Shown here piece after piece: positions 37,921-47,345 of a stretch of 64,000 nucleotides of DNA. The position numbers and the translations under genes were made by a program. Below the pieces are notes generated by a model, which was not told the origin of the DNA, did not search any database, and was given only the letters and a program-made list of their open reading frames with translations. Position 1 is the stretch's first letter. Every line of letters starts with the position of its first letter. Source of the DNA: Listeria ilorinensis. Lineage in GTDB: Bacteria; Bacillota; Bacilli; Lactobacillales; Listeriaceae. The stretch spans positions 62,001-126,000 of the forward strand of contig NZ_CAJYCN010000004.1 of NCBI RefSeq assembly GCF_913566895.1, in the 5' to 3' direction.

Positions 37921-38352
37921 ATGATTACGAATGAAACGGAAATCGAAGTCCGCTATGCAGAAACTGATCAGATGGGAGTCGTCTACCATGCCAATTATCT
38001 TGTTTGGATGGAAATCGGCAGAACTCGCTTTATCGAGACGCTAGGATTGCGTTATTTTGATATGGAAGCAGCTGGTTATCTATCCCCAGTTCTGGATGTG
38101 AAGATTCATTATGGAAAGCCACTTCGTTATGGGCAAACAGCGATTGTAAAGACTTGGTTGGAAGCATACGACGGTATTCGAGTAACCTATGGTTATGAGA
38201 TCCGTTACGCTGAAACAGATGAGATTGCTGTAACCGGATCGACTCAGCATGTTTGTGTGAAGAAAGAGACTTTTCAGCCTATTGCCTTGCGTCGTGTATT
38301 TAAAGAATGGCATCAGAAATACCTTTCCGCTTTACCTGACGAGGACAAGTGA
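37921..38352 (+). CDS. yneP: Acyl-CoA thioesterase, YbgC/YneP-like hot-dog fold
   Basis: A 143-residue 4HBT hot-dog thioesterase. The catalytic segment RYAETDQMGVVYHANYLVWME carries the conserved aspartate and the helix that follows. Substrate acyl-CoA is unknown. It is followed by a YneQ-like gene with a stop/start overlap, then an epimerase, as a three-gene operon; yneP-yneQ are paired in B. subtilis as well. Confidence 0.85.
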   Translation: MITNETEIEVRYAETDQMGVVYHANYLVWMEIGRTRFIETLGLRYFDMEAAGYLSPVLDVKIHYGKPLRYGQTAIVKTWLEAYDGIRVTYGYEIRYAETDEIAVTGSTQHVCVKKETFQPIALRRVFKEWHQKYLSALPDEDK

Positions 38353-38684
38353 TGGCGTTTGGTATAAAACGAGGCGAACTGGAAGCATTTAAAGAAAAAG
38401 CTGCACGAGGTGAGGTGGCACTCATTACTCACTACTGGCTGGATGACCGCTTTCCAGAATCAAAAACAGTAACCAAGGCTGCAAGCAGCGACCTAACCAA
38501 ATTGAAGGCTTGGGGAAAACGATATGGTTTACCAGAAGCTTATATTGATTATAATCATGAGGGATTGCCGCATTATGATCTTTTTGGTGATATTCAGCGT
38601 ATCGTTTTAATCAAAGAGGGGGAAATGGAGCAATTACGCCGTTTTCACTTAGAAGGAGAACAGGATGATAAAACTAGAAAATGA
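38352..38684 (+). CDS. yneQ: YneQ family protein
   Basis: A 110-residue protein of unknown function. The stretch VALITHYWLDDRFPESKTVTKAA is the YneQ hallmark as I recall it. The start is ATG 38352, overlapping the yneP stop, with GAGGA just upstream; GTG 38349 is possible. No membrane segment. Its C-terminus overlaps the epimerase gene by 20 bases, so all three genes are coupled. Confidence 0.75.
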   Translation: MAFGIKRGELEAFKEKAARGEVALITHYWLDDRFPESKTVTKAASSDLTKLKAWGKRYGLPEAYIDYNHEGLPHYDLFGDIQRIVLIKEGEMEQLRRFHLEGEQDDKTRK

Positions 38685-39537
38685 ACAATTATTGGTAGAA
38701 ATGAAAGCAGAAGGGGCTGAATTAACCAGGATTCATCATAAAAAAACGGGCCTTGAATATTTGTGGCATGCGGACAAAGCATTTTGGGGACGCCATGCTC
38801 CGATTCTATTTCCGACAGTCGGGCGCTTGGTGGAAGATACCTACTATGTGGACGGAGAGACATTTCATTTGCCGCAGCATGGTTTTGCACGTGACCGAAC
38901 TTTTCAAGTTGTAGAAGAAGCCGATACACATGTCGTGTTTGAATTACTGGCAGATCAGCAATCTAAGTCTGTGTATCCATTCTCGTTCCGACTTCAGGTC
39001 AGCTACACGTTGAATAATGACACTGTGCATGTGGAATATCACGTTGAAAATACAGATGATAAACGCATCTACTTCTCTATCGGAGCACATCCTGCATTTA
39101 ATGTACCTCTTGTCGAAGGTAGTCAATTTGAGGACTATTACTTGGATTTCGGTGCAAAAGAATCGCTCGAGACGCTTGTTCTGGAAGGACCCTATCGAAG
39201 TGGAGCGGTTAAAAAAATTGTGGAGGAAAAAACGCAGCAGTTACCACTTCATTATGAGTTGTTTGCAAATGATGCGCTGATTTTTGAAGGATTGAATCAA
39301 AATGAAGTAGCCATTCGTTCTCAGGCTCATACCCATTTTGTCAAAGTAACTTTTCCTGATTTTCCATTTGTTGGGATCTGGACAGCTGGGGAAGGCACGC
39401 CATTTTTGTGCATTGAGCCATGGTTTGGAATTGCAGATAGTGTAGGCACTCCTGTTGAATTGCGAGATAAAGCAGGAATCGAACAATTGGAGCCAGAAGC
39501 TATTTTTAATTCACTGTATAGCATTACAGTTGGCTAA
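38665..39537 (+). CDS. Aldose 1-epimerase family protein, LacX-like
   Basis: A 290-residue galactose-mutarotase-like protein. The conserved histidine motifs are LPQHGFARDR (near residue 71) and GAHPAFNVP (near residue 139), and a catalytic-type glutamate lies in CIEPWFG near the C-terminus. LacX-like members probably interconvert sugar anomers, substrate unknown. It starts inside yneQ behind AGAAGGAG and ends at a strong bidirectional terminator. Confidence 0.85.
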   Translation: MIKLENEQLLVEMKAEGAELTRIHHKKTGLEYLWHADKAFWGRHAPILFPTVGRLVEDTYYVDGETFHLPQHGFARDRTFQVVEEADTHVVFELLADQQSKSVYPFSFRLQVSYTLNNDTVHVEYHVENTDDKRIYFSIGAHPAFNVPLVEGSQFEDYYLDFGAKESLETLVLEGPYRSGAVKKIVEEKTQQLPLHYELFANDALIFEGLNQNEVAIRSQAHTHFVKVTFPDFPFVGIWTAGEGTPFLCIEPWFGIADSVGTPVELRDKAGIEQLEPEAIFNSLYSITVG

Positions 39538-39541
39538 AACT

Positions 39542-39582
39542 AAAAAAAGCTTATGTGAATTCTTCTCGCATAAGCTTTTTTT
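39542..39582. terminator. Bidirectional terminator
   Basis: AAAAAAAGCTTATG (39542-39555) pairs with CATAAGCTTTTTTT (39569-39582). It serves the epimerase gene and plsY. Confidence 0.88.
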
Positions 39583-40177
39583 ACATCCATTTAATTTTAG
39601 GTTCTTCACCACTCCGGATTCGTTTGATGTTGGTCCGGTGACGCCAAATGATAAAGAGTGCTAGACAACTGATCAAAATGACGAGAATCCAATCATTCAT
39701 AAAAAGTGAACAAATGAAAGCTGCAACTGCGGCAACCATTGAACTGAGGGAAACATATTTACTGATTTTCAATGTCAGTAAGAATATGAGAATGGCAATA
39801 ATGAAAAGCAGTGGTGCATAGGCTAAAATCACACCGGCGCTTGTTGCCACAGCTTTTCCACCCTTGAAGCCAGCGAAAATTGGGAAACTGTGACCAATAA
39901 TCGCTGCTACCCCTGTTAATAGCCAGTAATGATGACCAAGCTCAAAACCAAAAAAATAGGGCAGTAAGGTCGAAACAGTTCCTTTAAGAATATCCATAAC
40001 AGTGACCACGCTACCGGCTTTGATGCCAAGCACGCGAAATGAATTAGTAGCGCCTAGATTTCCGCTTCCATAATCACGAATATCTTTTTTATAAAAAATT
40101 TTTCCGATCCACAAACCTGATGGGATGGAACCAATCAAATAGGCGAGTCCGATGAGTAGTAAAAATGAAATAGACAT
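39581..40177 (-). CDS. plsY: Acyl-phosphate glycerol-3-phosphate acyltransferase
   Basis: PlsY makes lysophosphatidate, the first step of phospholipid synthesis, at the membrane. The 198-residue protein has about five membrane helices and the three family motifs: [28 protein letters not shown] and [13 protein letters not shown]. It is transcribed away from parE, as in related genomes. Confidence 0.95.
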   Translation of the reverse strand: MSISFLLLIGLAYLIGSIPSGLWIGKIFYKKDIRDYGSGNLGATNSFRVLGIKAGSVVTVMDILKGTVSTLLPYFFGFELGHHYWLLTGVAAIIGHSFPIFAGFKGGKAVATSAGVILAYAPLLFIIAILIFLLTLKISKYVSLSSMVAAVAAFICSLFMNDWILVILISCLALFIIWRHRTNIKRIRSGEEPKIKWM

Positions 40178-40326
40178 GATTTGATACCCCTTTTTGAAAC
40201 CTTATTCTTTAGCATTATAGCATAAATCTGCTCAAAATGGCGGGTTTTTTTCAAAATGGCTTTACTAAATAGCTGGTCAAGACTACAATTAATAGTTGGA
40301 AGTTACCATTAAAAAGGGGGAGTAAG

Positions 40327-41622
40327 ATGAAGGGAATAACAGCTGGTTTCCAGTGGATGATTTTTATGATTGCCGCAGCAATAGCGGCACCAATCGCTAT
40401 TAGTGATTTATATCATCTTAGTCCAGCAGAAACTGCACTTTTTATGCAGCGTACAATCTTTGTACTGGGAATTGCTGGTTTTTTGCAAGGCGTAATAGGA
40501 CATAAATTGCCGATTCATGAGGGGCCGGCTGGTTTGTGGTGGAGTGTTTTCACGCTTTATGCAGGGTTTGTCGGTGTTTTATATAGTACGAATATTGAAG
40601 CACTTGAAGCGTTATCATTCGGTATGCTTTTCAGTGGTGTTTTATTTATTTTGTTGGCGTTTTTTGGGATCATTGAAAAACTAGCGCGTCTTTTCACACC
40701 AACTGTCACACTCATCTATTTGTTACTGCTTGTTTTGCAGATGAGCGGCTCATTTTTAAAGGGAATGCTGGGGATTACAGAAGCGCATCCTAAGATGGAT
40801 CCTATAGTGGCTTTGTTAAGTTTAGTTGTTATTATACTTACCTTTAGTTTTGGAAGAACAAAAATACTCTGGCTGAGACAGTATTCGGTTATTTTTGCGC
40901 TGATTTTGGGGTGGAGCCTATTTATTGTTTGCGGAAAGAGTATTTCGCCCGCATTGCAGGAACATATTTTTTCTTTGCCGCAGATTTTTGCTTTTGGTCT
41001 TCCAACTTTTGACTGGGGTAGTTTAACAACGGCTTTCTTTATCACCTTTTTGCTGATCACAAATCTGGTGGCTTCTGTTCGATTGATGGAAAATATTCTT
41101 TTTCCAGGCCAGCCAAGTGAACCGAAGCGTTATCGACGAGGTGGTTTTGTGTCAGGAATCAATCAGTTATTAAGTGGTTTATTTAGTGCGATTGGTCCAG
41201 TTCCCATTAGTGGCGCAGCTGGTTTTGTTGCACAAACTGGCGAGAAAAGTAGACGTCCTTTCTTATTAGGTTGCATTTTGACCGCTTTGATTGCTTTTTT
41301 TCCGCCAATAATGGCTGTGATGGCGACAATTCCGGCAGCAGTTGGTTATGCAGTAACCTTTGTCCTGTTTGCTAATATGCTGATCATGGCGCTGAAGGAG
41401 CTTAAAAAGATTACGACATTAGAAGAAGAACGCTACTTGACAATCGGTATTGCGATTCTCACAGGTGTGGGAGTTATGTTTTTACCTGCCGATGCACTGA
41501 GTGATTTACCGGCTGCACTTTTGGCTGTTTTAAATAATGGCTTGATTGTTGGTAGTGTTATTGGTATTCTGATAGAGCAGTATTTTATTTTTCGCAAACG
41601 GAGACAAGATACGAAGGAGTGA
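40327..41622 (+). CDS. NCS2-family nucleobase permease (uracil/xanthine type)
   Basis: A 431-residue membrane protein with about 12 hydrophobic segments. The NCS2 hallmarks are present in outline: a substrate-helix region IHEGPAGLWWSVF near residue 57 and GPVPISGAAGFVAQTGEKSRRPF near residue 288. The exact substrate (uracil, xanthine, other) cannot be assigned; the family signature differs from the main UraA and PbuX forms. AAGGGGGAG precedes ATG 40327. It is 4 bases before the yneT gene, so they are cotranscribed. Confidence 0.8.
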   Translation: MKGITAGFQWMIFMIAAAIAAPIAISDLYHLSPAETALFMQRTIFVLGIAGFLQGVIGHKLPIHEGPAGLWWSVFTLYAGFVGVLYSTNIEALEALSFGMLFSGVLFILLAFFGIIEKLARLFTPTVTLIYLLLLVLQMSGSFLKGMLGITEAHPKMDPIVALLSLVVIILTFSFGRTKILWLRQYSVIFALILGWSLFIVCGKSISPALQEHIFSLPQIFAFGLPTFDWGSLTTAFFITFLLITNLVASVRLMENILFPGQPSEPKRYRRGGFVSGINQLLSGLFSAIGPVPISGAAGFVAQTGEKSRRPFLLGCILTALIAFFPPIMAVMATIPAAVGYAVTFVLFANMLIMALKELKKITTLEEERYLTIGIAILTGVGVMFLPADALSDLPAALLAVLNNGLIVGSVIGILIEQYFIFRKRRQDTKE

Positions 41623-41626
41623 GAAG

Positions 41627-42040
41627 ATGACTTTTCAAAATCCTAGTTTAAATGAACAGAAGTCGATCTTGGAAAATGCCAAGACGATTGCGGTTGTTGG
41701 TCTTAGCGACAAGCCTGAACGTACCAGCTACCAAGTGGCCAAAGTGATGCAGGATGCAGGGTATCGTATAATTCCTGTCAATCCTCGTGCTGATGAAATC
41801 TTAGGAGAAAAGGCCGTAAAAGAACTGACGGATATCAAAGAGCATGTTGATATCGTGAATGTTTTCAGACGCTCTGAATTTTTGCCGGAAGTGGCAGAAG
41901 CATTTGTTCAAATTGATGCAACTGTTTTTTGGGCACAGCTTGGGCTTGTGAACGAAGAAGCTGCACAGTTTTTGACAGAAAAAGGCTATCCGGTCATTAT
42001 GGATCGCTGTATCAAAGTAGCTTATCAAGAATTGCTTTAA
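41627..42040 (+). CDS. yneT: CoA-binding domain protein, YneT/YccU family
   Basis: A 137-residue Rossmann-fold protein of the CoA_binding_2 family (IAVVGLSDKPERTSYQVAKV at residues 20-40). The motif VFRRSEFLPEVAEAF and the final MDRCIKVAYQELL match the YneT group. Function is unknown. B. subtilis yneT also precedes parE, supporting orthology. Confidence 0.85.
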   Translation: MTFQNPSLNEQKSILENAKTIAVVGLSDKPERTSYQVAKVMQDAGYRIIPVNPRADEILGEKAVKELTDIKEHVDIVNVFRRSEFLPEVAEAFVQIDATVFWAQLGLVNEEAAQFLTEKGYPVIMDRCIKVAYQELL

Positions 42041-42060
42041 CTGGTTTTCGAGCGTTTTCG

Positions 42061-42090
42061 AAACAGGTTCTCTACAGGAGCCTGTTTTTT
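42061..42090 (+). terminator. Terminator of yneT
   Basis: AAACAGGTTC and GAGCCTGTTT form a stem around TCTACAG-type loop sequence, followed by six T residues. Confidence 0.8.
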
Positions 42091-42164
42091 GTTGGAGCTT
42101 TTAGAAATGAGGGACGAGATTTATCCATAGGTGAATAAAGTGAAACTATCAGTCGAATCCACCC

Positions 42165-42193
42165 TTACATTTCAAACGGATTTTTGATATAAT
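42165..42193 (+). promoter_or_regulatory. Probable parE promoter
   Basis: TTACAT (42165-42170), 17 bases, TATAAT (42188-42193), 120 bases before parE. The -35 is weak. Confidence 0.5.
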
Positions 42194-42313
42194 AAGAAAG
42201 TATGTTCGTATTTTGTGGTTTCGTTTTGCTAAATTGGCAACTATTTGCTATTCTTTAGTGGTAGCTCTTAAAACAAGGGGGCTAGGCATGGGAATGAAAG
42301 GAGATAAAAATGA

Positions 42314-44278
42314 ATGGTAAACGAGTATAATGATGATTCCATTCAGGTACTAGAAGGTTTAGAAGCAGTTCGTAAACGTCCGGCTATGTATATTGGTTCA
42401 ACAGACGTACGTGGACTGCATCATTTAGTATATGAAATTGTCGATAATTCCGTGGACGAAGCACTTGCGGGATTTGGAAATGAAATCAAAGTGACACTTC
42501 ATGAGGATGGGAGTGTCAGTGTCGAAGATAAAGGTCGCGGTATGCCAGTTGGTATGCATAAAACAGGTAAACCTACTGTTGAGGTGATTCTGACAGTTCT
42601 TCATGCGGGTGGTAAATTCGGTCAAAGCGGCGGCTATAAGACAAGTGGTGGTTTGCACGGTGTTGGTTCATCCGTCGTGAATGCCCTCTCTGAATGGCTA
42701 AAAGTGACGATCCATCGTGATGGCGCCATTTATGAGCAAAATTTTGTAAACGGTGGGAAGCCGGATGGTACACTTCGAAAAATTGGCAAGAGTAAAATGA
42801 CGGGTACGACGATCCGCTTTAAGCCAGACCCCAAAATTTTCCCCACAACTTCTTATAATTATGAAACGCTATCTGAACGTCTGCGTGAGTCTGCTTTTTT
42901 GCTCAAGGGAATGCGAATTGAACTAATCGACGAACGAGTTGGTATGGGAGAAGCTTTTCATTTTGAGGAAGGTGTTAAAAACTTTGTTGAATATATCAAT
43001 GAAGGGAAAGATGTCCTTCATCCAGTAGTTGATTTTGAGGGTGAAAGCGGCACGATCGAAATTGAAATGGCTTTTCAGTTCAATGATGGCTATTCAGAAA
43101 ACATTCTCAGCTTTGTCAATAATGTACGCACACGCGGTGCCGGTACGCACGAATCTGGGATGAAAGCAGCCATGACGCGTGTTTTTAATGATTACGCCAA
43201 ACGTGTCAGTTTGCTTAAAGAAAAAGACAAAAATCTTGAAGGAAGCGATATTCGCGAAGGCCTTTCAGCTGTTTTGTCAATTCGAGTTCCCGAAAATCTG
43301 CTCCAATTTGAAGGACAGACTAAAGAAAAACTTGGTACAGCGGAGGCGCGGCAAGCTGTTGATGCTGTAGTTGCGGAACATCTCGCTTACTTTTTGGCGG
43401 AAAACCCTGATACCAGTGCCTTGTTAGTCAAAAAAGCTATCAAAGCACGGGAAGCACGGGAAGCAGCTCGTAAGGCGCGGGAAGAAACGCGTAACGGAAA
43501 AAAACGGAAGCGCTCAGAAACAATTCTTTCTGGAAAATTGACTCCTGCTCAATCTCGCAACCCGAATAAAAATGAACTCTACCTAGTCGAAGGAGATTCA
43601 GCAGGTGGTTCGGCTAAACAAGGCCGTGACCGTAAGTTTCAGGCAATTTTACCATTACGTGGTAAAGTAATCAATACTGAAAAAGCGAAGTTACAGGATA
43701 TCCTCAAAAATGAAGAAATCAGCACGATTATTCATACAGTTGGTGCAGGCGTAGGTCCTGAATTTGATGTAGCGGACTGCAATTACGACAAAATCGTGAT
43801 TATGACCGATGCAGATACGGACGGGGCACATATTCAGGTCTTGCTATTGACTTTTTTCTATCGTTATATGAAACCTCTTGTGGAAGCGGGCAAGGTTTTT
43901 ATCGCTCTACCACCTCTCTACAAAGTGAGTAAAGGTTCCGGTAAAAAAGAAATAATTGAATATGCATGGACAGATGACGAGCTAGATGCCTGCATCAAAA
44001 AGGTAGGTCGTGGCTACATTATCCAGCGTTATAAAGGTCTTGGTGAAATGAATGCGGATCAGCTTTGGGAAACGACGATGAATCCAGATACTCGCACACT
44101 GATTCGTGTGCGGATTGACGACGTGGCTCGAGCAGAACGGCGTGTGGCGACATTGATGGGAGATAAAGTTGAACCTAGACGTAAATGGATCGAAAGCCAT
44201 GTTGAGTTTACATTGGAAGAAGATCAAAGTATTCTGGAAAATGAGAACATGATGACAGTTGAGGTGAATGAAGATTGA
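42314..44278 (+). CDS. parE: DNA topoisomerase IV subunit B
   Basis: ParE is the ATPase half of topoisomerase IV, which decatenates daughter chromosomes. The 654-residue protein has the GHKL site [15 protein letters not shown], the ATP lid [14 protein letters not shown], and the TOPRIM motifs [12 protein letters not shown] and DADTDGAHI. An AAAGGAGAT site precedes ATG 42314. It overlaps parC by 4 bases. Confidence 0.96.
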   Translation: MVNEYNDDSIQVLEGLEAVRKRPAMYIGSTDVRGLHHLVYEIVDNSVDEALAGFGNEIKVTLHEDGSVSVEDKGRGMPVGMHKTGKPTVEVILTVLHAGGKFGQSGGYKTSGGLHGVGSSVVNALSEWLKVTIHRDGAIYEQNFVNGGKPDGTLRKIGKSKMTGTTIRFKPDPKIFPTTSYNYETLSERLRESAFLLKGMRIELIDERVGMGEAFHFEEGVKNFVEYINEGKDVLHPVVDFEGESGTIEIEMAFQFNDGYSENILSFVNNVRTRGAGTHESGMKAAMTRVFNDYAKRVSLLKEKDKNLEGSDIREGLSAVLSIRVPENLLQFEGQTKEKLGTAEARQAVDAVVAEHLAYFLAENPDTSALLVKKAIKAREAREAARKAREETRNGKKRKRSETILSGKLTPAQSRNPNKNELYLVEGDSAGGSAKQGRDRKFQAILPLRGKVINTEKAKLQDILKNEEISTIIHTVGAGVGPEFDVADCNYDKIVIMTDADTDGAHIQVLLLTFFYRYMKPLVEAGKVFIALPPLYKVSKGSGKKEIIEYAWTDDELDACIKKVGRGYIIQRYKGLGEMNADQLWETTMNPDTRTLIRVRIDDVARAERRVATLMGDKVEPRRKWIESHVEFTLEEDQSILENENMMTVEVNED

Positions 44279-46737
44279 GTACACAAGATGAACATATTCA
44301 AGACCTCGCACTCGAAGAAGTAATGGGTGACCGCTTTGGTCGCTACAGTAAATATATTATTCAGGAACGGGCACTTCCAGATGCACGAGACGGCTTGAAG
44401 CCTGTACAGCGTCGTATTTTGTTTGCCATGAATGAAGAAGGCAATACGCATGAAAAAGGTTTCCGAAAATCTGCCAAGACAGTCGGCAACGTTATCGGGA
44501 ACTACCATCCGCATGGAGATTCTTCTGTATATGAAGCGATGGTTCGGATGAGCCAGGATTGGAAGGTTCGTAGCTATCTGATCGAAATGCACGGAAACAA
44601 TGGGAGTGTGGATGGTGACCCACCGGCAGCAATGCGGTACACGGAAGCTCGACTTTCAGCAATCAGTGCCGAACTTTTACGCGATATTGAAAAAGAAACG
44701 GTCGACTTTGTGCCGAATTTTGATGATACGGCAAGCGAACCAACAGTGCTTCCGGCTAGATTCCCCAATTTGCTAGTCAATGGCTCCACTGGGATTTCAG
44801 CCGGTTATGCGACAGATATTCCGCCTCATAATTTAACGGAAATCATTGATGCTGTTGTCAAACGGCTCGACCGACCTGACTGTACGCTAGAAGAAATTAT
44901 GGCCATAGTCAAAGGCCCGGATTTTCCAACAGGTGGTATTATTCAAGGAGCAGACGGCATCCGAAAAGCTTATCAGACGGGGAAAGGTCGTGTCGTGGTT
45001 CGTTCCAAAACGGAAATTGAAGATATTCGAGGTGGAAGACAGCAGATCACGATTACAGAGATCCCCTATGAAGTCAATAAAGCGAATCTAGTTAAACGTA
45101 TGGATGAGCTTCGTATTGAGAAGAAAATCGAGGGCATTTCGGAAGTGCGCGATGAAACGGATCGTACTGGATTGCGCATAGCGGTTGAGTTGAAGAAAGA
45201 TGCTAATGCAACAGGTGTTTTGAACTATCTATTCAAAAATACTGATTTACAAGTTAGCTATAATTTTAACATGGTGGCGATTCACAATCGTCGTCCTGAA
45301 CTGATGGGATTGATCCCGCTTCTAGATGCATATATCGGCCATCAGATTGAAGTGGTGACTAAACGTTCTGAATTCGAAATTCGTAAAGCGAAAGCACGAC
45401 AGCATATTTTAGAAGGTTTGATGAAGGCTCTGTCGATTTTGGATGAAGTCATTAAACTGATTCGCAGTTCAAAAGATAAGCGCGATGCCAAATTAAACTT
45501 GCAAACGACCTATGATTTCAGTGAGAAACAAGCTGAAGCAATCGTTTCTTTGCAGTTATATCGCTTGACGAATACTGATGTGACAGAATTGCAGAAAGAA
45601 GCAGCTGAGCTCAACGAACAAATCCAATTTCTTGAAAAAATTCTAGGCGATGAGAAAGAACTTCGCCTTGTAATCAAAAATGAATTGAATGATGTGAAGA
45701 AAGCCTATAAGACACCACGATTAACAGAGATTCAAGCTGAAATTGCTGAAATCAAAATCGATACAGAAGTATTGGTTGCTTCTGAAGATGTGATTGTCTC
45801 TGTCACTAAAGAAGGTTATGCCAAACGGACAAGTGTTAGATCATATAGCGCATCGAGTGGTGAAGAACTAGCAATGAAGGAATTAGATCACCCGATGTTT
45901 ATTCAAAAGATGAACACAATGGACTTCCTCGTAATGTTTACAAATCGGGGCAACTTCATTTACCGTCCTGTGCATGAACTACCAGATATTCGATGGAAAA
46001 ATCTAGGTGACCATATCAGTCATTTAGCCACAGATATTGAAACTGGTGAAGAGATTGTTGCAGTTTGTGGTGTGCAAAAATTTGATGAAAGCAAAATGTT
46101 CTTGTTTATGACGCGTCAGGGAATGATCAAAACATCCAAAATCACTAATTATCAGCCGCAGCGTTATTCTAAAGCGATGATGGCGATCAAACTTAAAAAT
46201 GATGATGAACTGATTTTTGCCACGCAGATCGACGGTGATGAAGACGTCTTCTTAGCGACAAAACAGGGTTATGGACTTCGCTATCATGTGAATGAAGTTC
46301 CTGATTCCGGAGCGCGAGCAGCTGGTGTAAAGGCGATCAATTTAAAAGCTGGTGATGAAGTGATTGGTGGTGCAGTCATTGAACCTGATGATAAACGGAC
46401 AATGGTGCTTATTACGCATCGAGGTTCCCTCAAACAGATGAAGCTCAGTGAATTTGAACCGATCTCTCGGGCAAAACGTGGCTTGATCATGCTACGTGAA
46501 CTAAAAAATAATCCGCATCGCTTTGTTGATATGAAGCTTGTCCATCAGGAAGATAAATTACTGATTGAAACAGATAAGGAACAGATGATTGATTTGGAAG
46601 TAGCCAATCTACATTTAACAGATCGCTATTCAAACGGTTCTTTTGTACTTGATGAAAGTATGGAAGGAAGTCCTGTTGCAATGTGGATTGAAGAGAAGAA
46701 AATCTCCGACGCTGATGATACAGCGGAGACTGAATAA
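44275..46737 (+). CDS. parC: DNA topoisomerase IV subunit A
   Basis: ParC cuts and rejoins the DNA. The 820-residue protein starts with TTG 44275 inside the parE stop (TTGA), giving tight coupling. The active-site tyrosine is in [11 protein letters not shown] near residue 120; the quinolone-resistance region [15 protein letters not shown] carries the usual serine (S after D) rather than a resistance substitution. C-terminal beta-pinwheel repeats occupy roughly residues 500-800. Confidence 0.96.
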   Translation: MSTQDEHIQDLALEEVMGDRFGRYSKYIIQERALPDARDGLKPVQRRILFAMNEEGNTHEKGFRKSAKTVGNVIGNYHPHGDSSVYEAMVRMSQDWKVRSYLIEMHGNNGSVDGDPPAAMRYTEARLSAISAELLRDIEKETVDFVPNFDDTASEPTVLPARFPNLLVNGSTGISAGYATDIPPHNLTEIIDAVVKRLDRPDCTLEEIMAIVKGPDFPTGGIIQGADGIRKAYQTGKGRVVVRSKTEIEDIRGGRQQITITEIPYEVNKANLVKRMDELRIEKKIEGISEVRDETDRTGLRIAVELKKDANATGVLNYLFKNTDLQVSYNFNMVAIHNRRPELMGLIPLLDAYIGHQIEVVTKRSEFEIRKAKARQHILEGLMKALSILDEVIKLIRSSKDKRDAKLNLQTTYDFSEKQAEAIVSLQLYRLTNTDVTELQKEAAELNEQIQFLEKILGDEKELRLVIKNELNDVKKAYKTPRLTEIQAEIAEIKIDTEVLVASEDVIVSVTKEGYAKRTSVRSYSASSGEELAMKELDHPMFIQKMNTMDFLVMFTNRGNFIYRPVHELPDIRWKNLGDHISHLATDIETGEEIVAVCGVQKFDESKMFLFMTRQGMIKTSKITNYQPQRYSKAMMAIKLKNDDELIFATQIDGDEDVFLATKQGYGLRYHVNEVPDSGARAAGVKAINLKAGDEVIGGAVIEPDDKRTMVLITHRGSLKQMKLSEFEPISRAKRGLIMLRELKNNPHRFVDMKLVHQEDKLLIETDKEQMIDLEVANLHLTDRYSNGSFVLDESMEGSPVAMWIEEKKISDADDTAETE

Positions 46738-46742
46738 AAGCG

Positions 46743-46780
46743 AAAAGCAGCTAGTCGAGCAGACTGGCTGCTTTCTCTTT
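46743..46780 (+). terminator. Terminator of parC
   Basis: AAAGCAGCTAGTC and GACTGGCTGCTTT pair with one wobble, followed by CTCTTTT. Confidence 0.8.
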
Positions 46781-46818
46781 TGATATGGTACAATAAATTC
46801 TATAGAGGAGGGATTAGG

Positions 46819-47283
46819 TTGACGAAAAAGATGAATGTGGAAAGCTTCAATCTTGATCATACAAAAGTAAAAGCACCGTATGTCCGACTGGCGGGCAAAA
46901 AAATCGGTATCCATGGCGATGAAATTTATAAATATGACGTGCGTTTTAAGCAGCCCAATCAGGCGCATATGGAGATGCCAGCGCTTCATTCACTTGAACA
47001 TTTGATGGCAGAGCTGTCGCGTAATCATACTGATAAAATTGTAGATATCAGCCCAATGGGGTGTCAAACAGGATTTTATGTATCACTAATCAATCATGAT
47101 AGCTACGAAGCTGTTTTGAAAATAATCGAACAGACGCTTCAAGACGTGCTTGCGGCTAAGGAAGTACCTGCTTGTAATGAGGTGCAATGTGGCTGGGCGG
47201 CAAGCCATAGTTTAGAAGGCGCACAGGCACTTGCAGAAGAATTTTTAGCAAAGCGGGGAGAATGGTCGACAGTCTTTGCTTGA
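46819..47283 (+). CDS. luxS: S-ribosylhomocysteine lyase (LuxS)
   Basis: LuxS cleaves S-ribosylhomocysteine to homocysteine and the AI-2 precursor, in the activated methyl cycle. The zinc ligands are in HSLEH and in the later ACNEVQCGW region, and the catalytic cysteine is in [12 protein letters not shown] 46819 gives [10 protein letters not shown], colinear with the Listeria protein, and follows GGAGGG; ATG 46831 is an alternative. Product length is 154 residues. Confidence 0.95.
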   Translation: MTKKMNVESFNLDHTKVKAPYVRLAGKKIGIHGDEIYKYDVRFKQPNQAHMEMPALHSLEHLMAELSRNHTDKIVDISPMGCQTGFYVSLINHDSYEAVLKIIEQTLQDVLAAKEVPACNEVQCGWAASHSLEGAQALAEEFLAKRGEWSTVFA

Positions 47284-47303
47284 AAATAAATCTTGGAAAA
47301 GAA

Positions 47304-47345
47304 AAAACTCCAGCACTCCTTTAAAAAAGGTTTGCTGGAGTTTTG
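47304..47345. terminator. Bidirectional terminator between luxS and oatA
   Basis: AAACTCCAGCA and TGCTGGAGTTT form the stem, with A residues before and T residues after it. Confidence 0.85.

Noticed and set aside
44275-46737. Quinolone-resistance substitution in parC
   Set aside because: The [15 protein letters not shown] region keeps the usual serine and glutamate, so there is no sign of a resistance allele.
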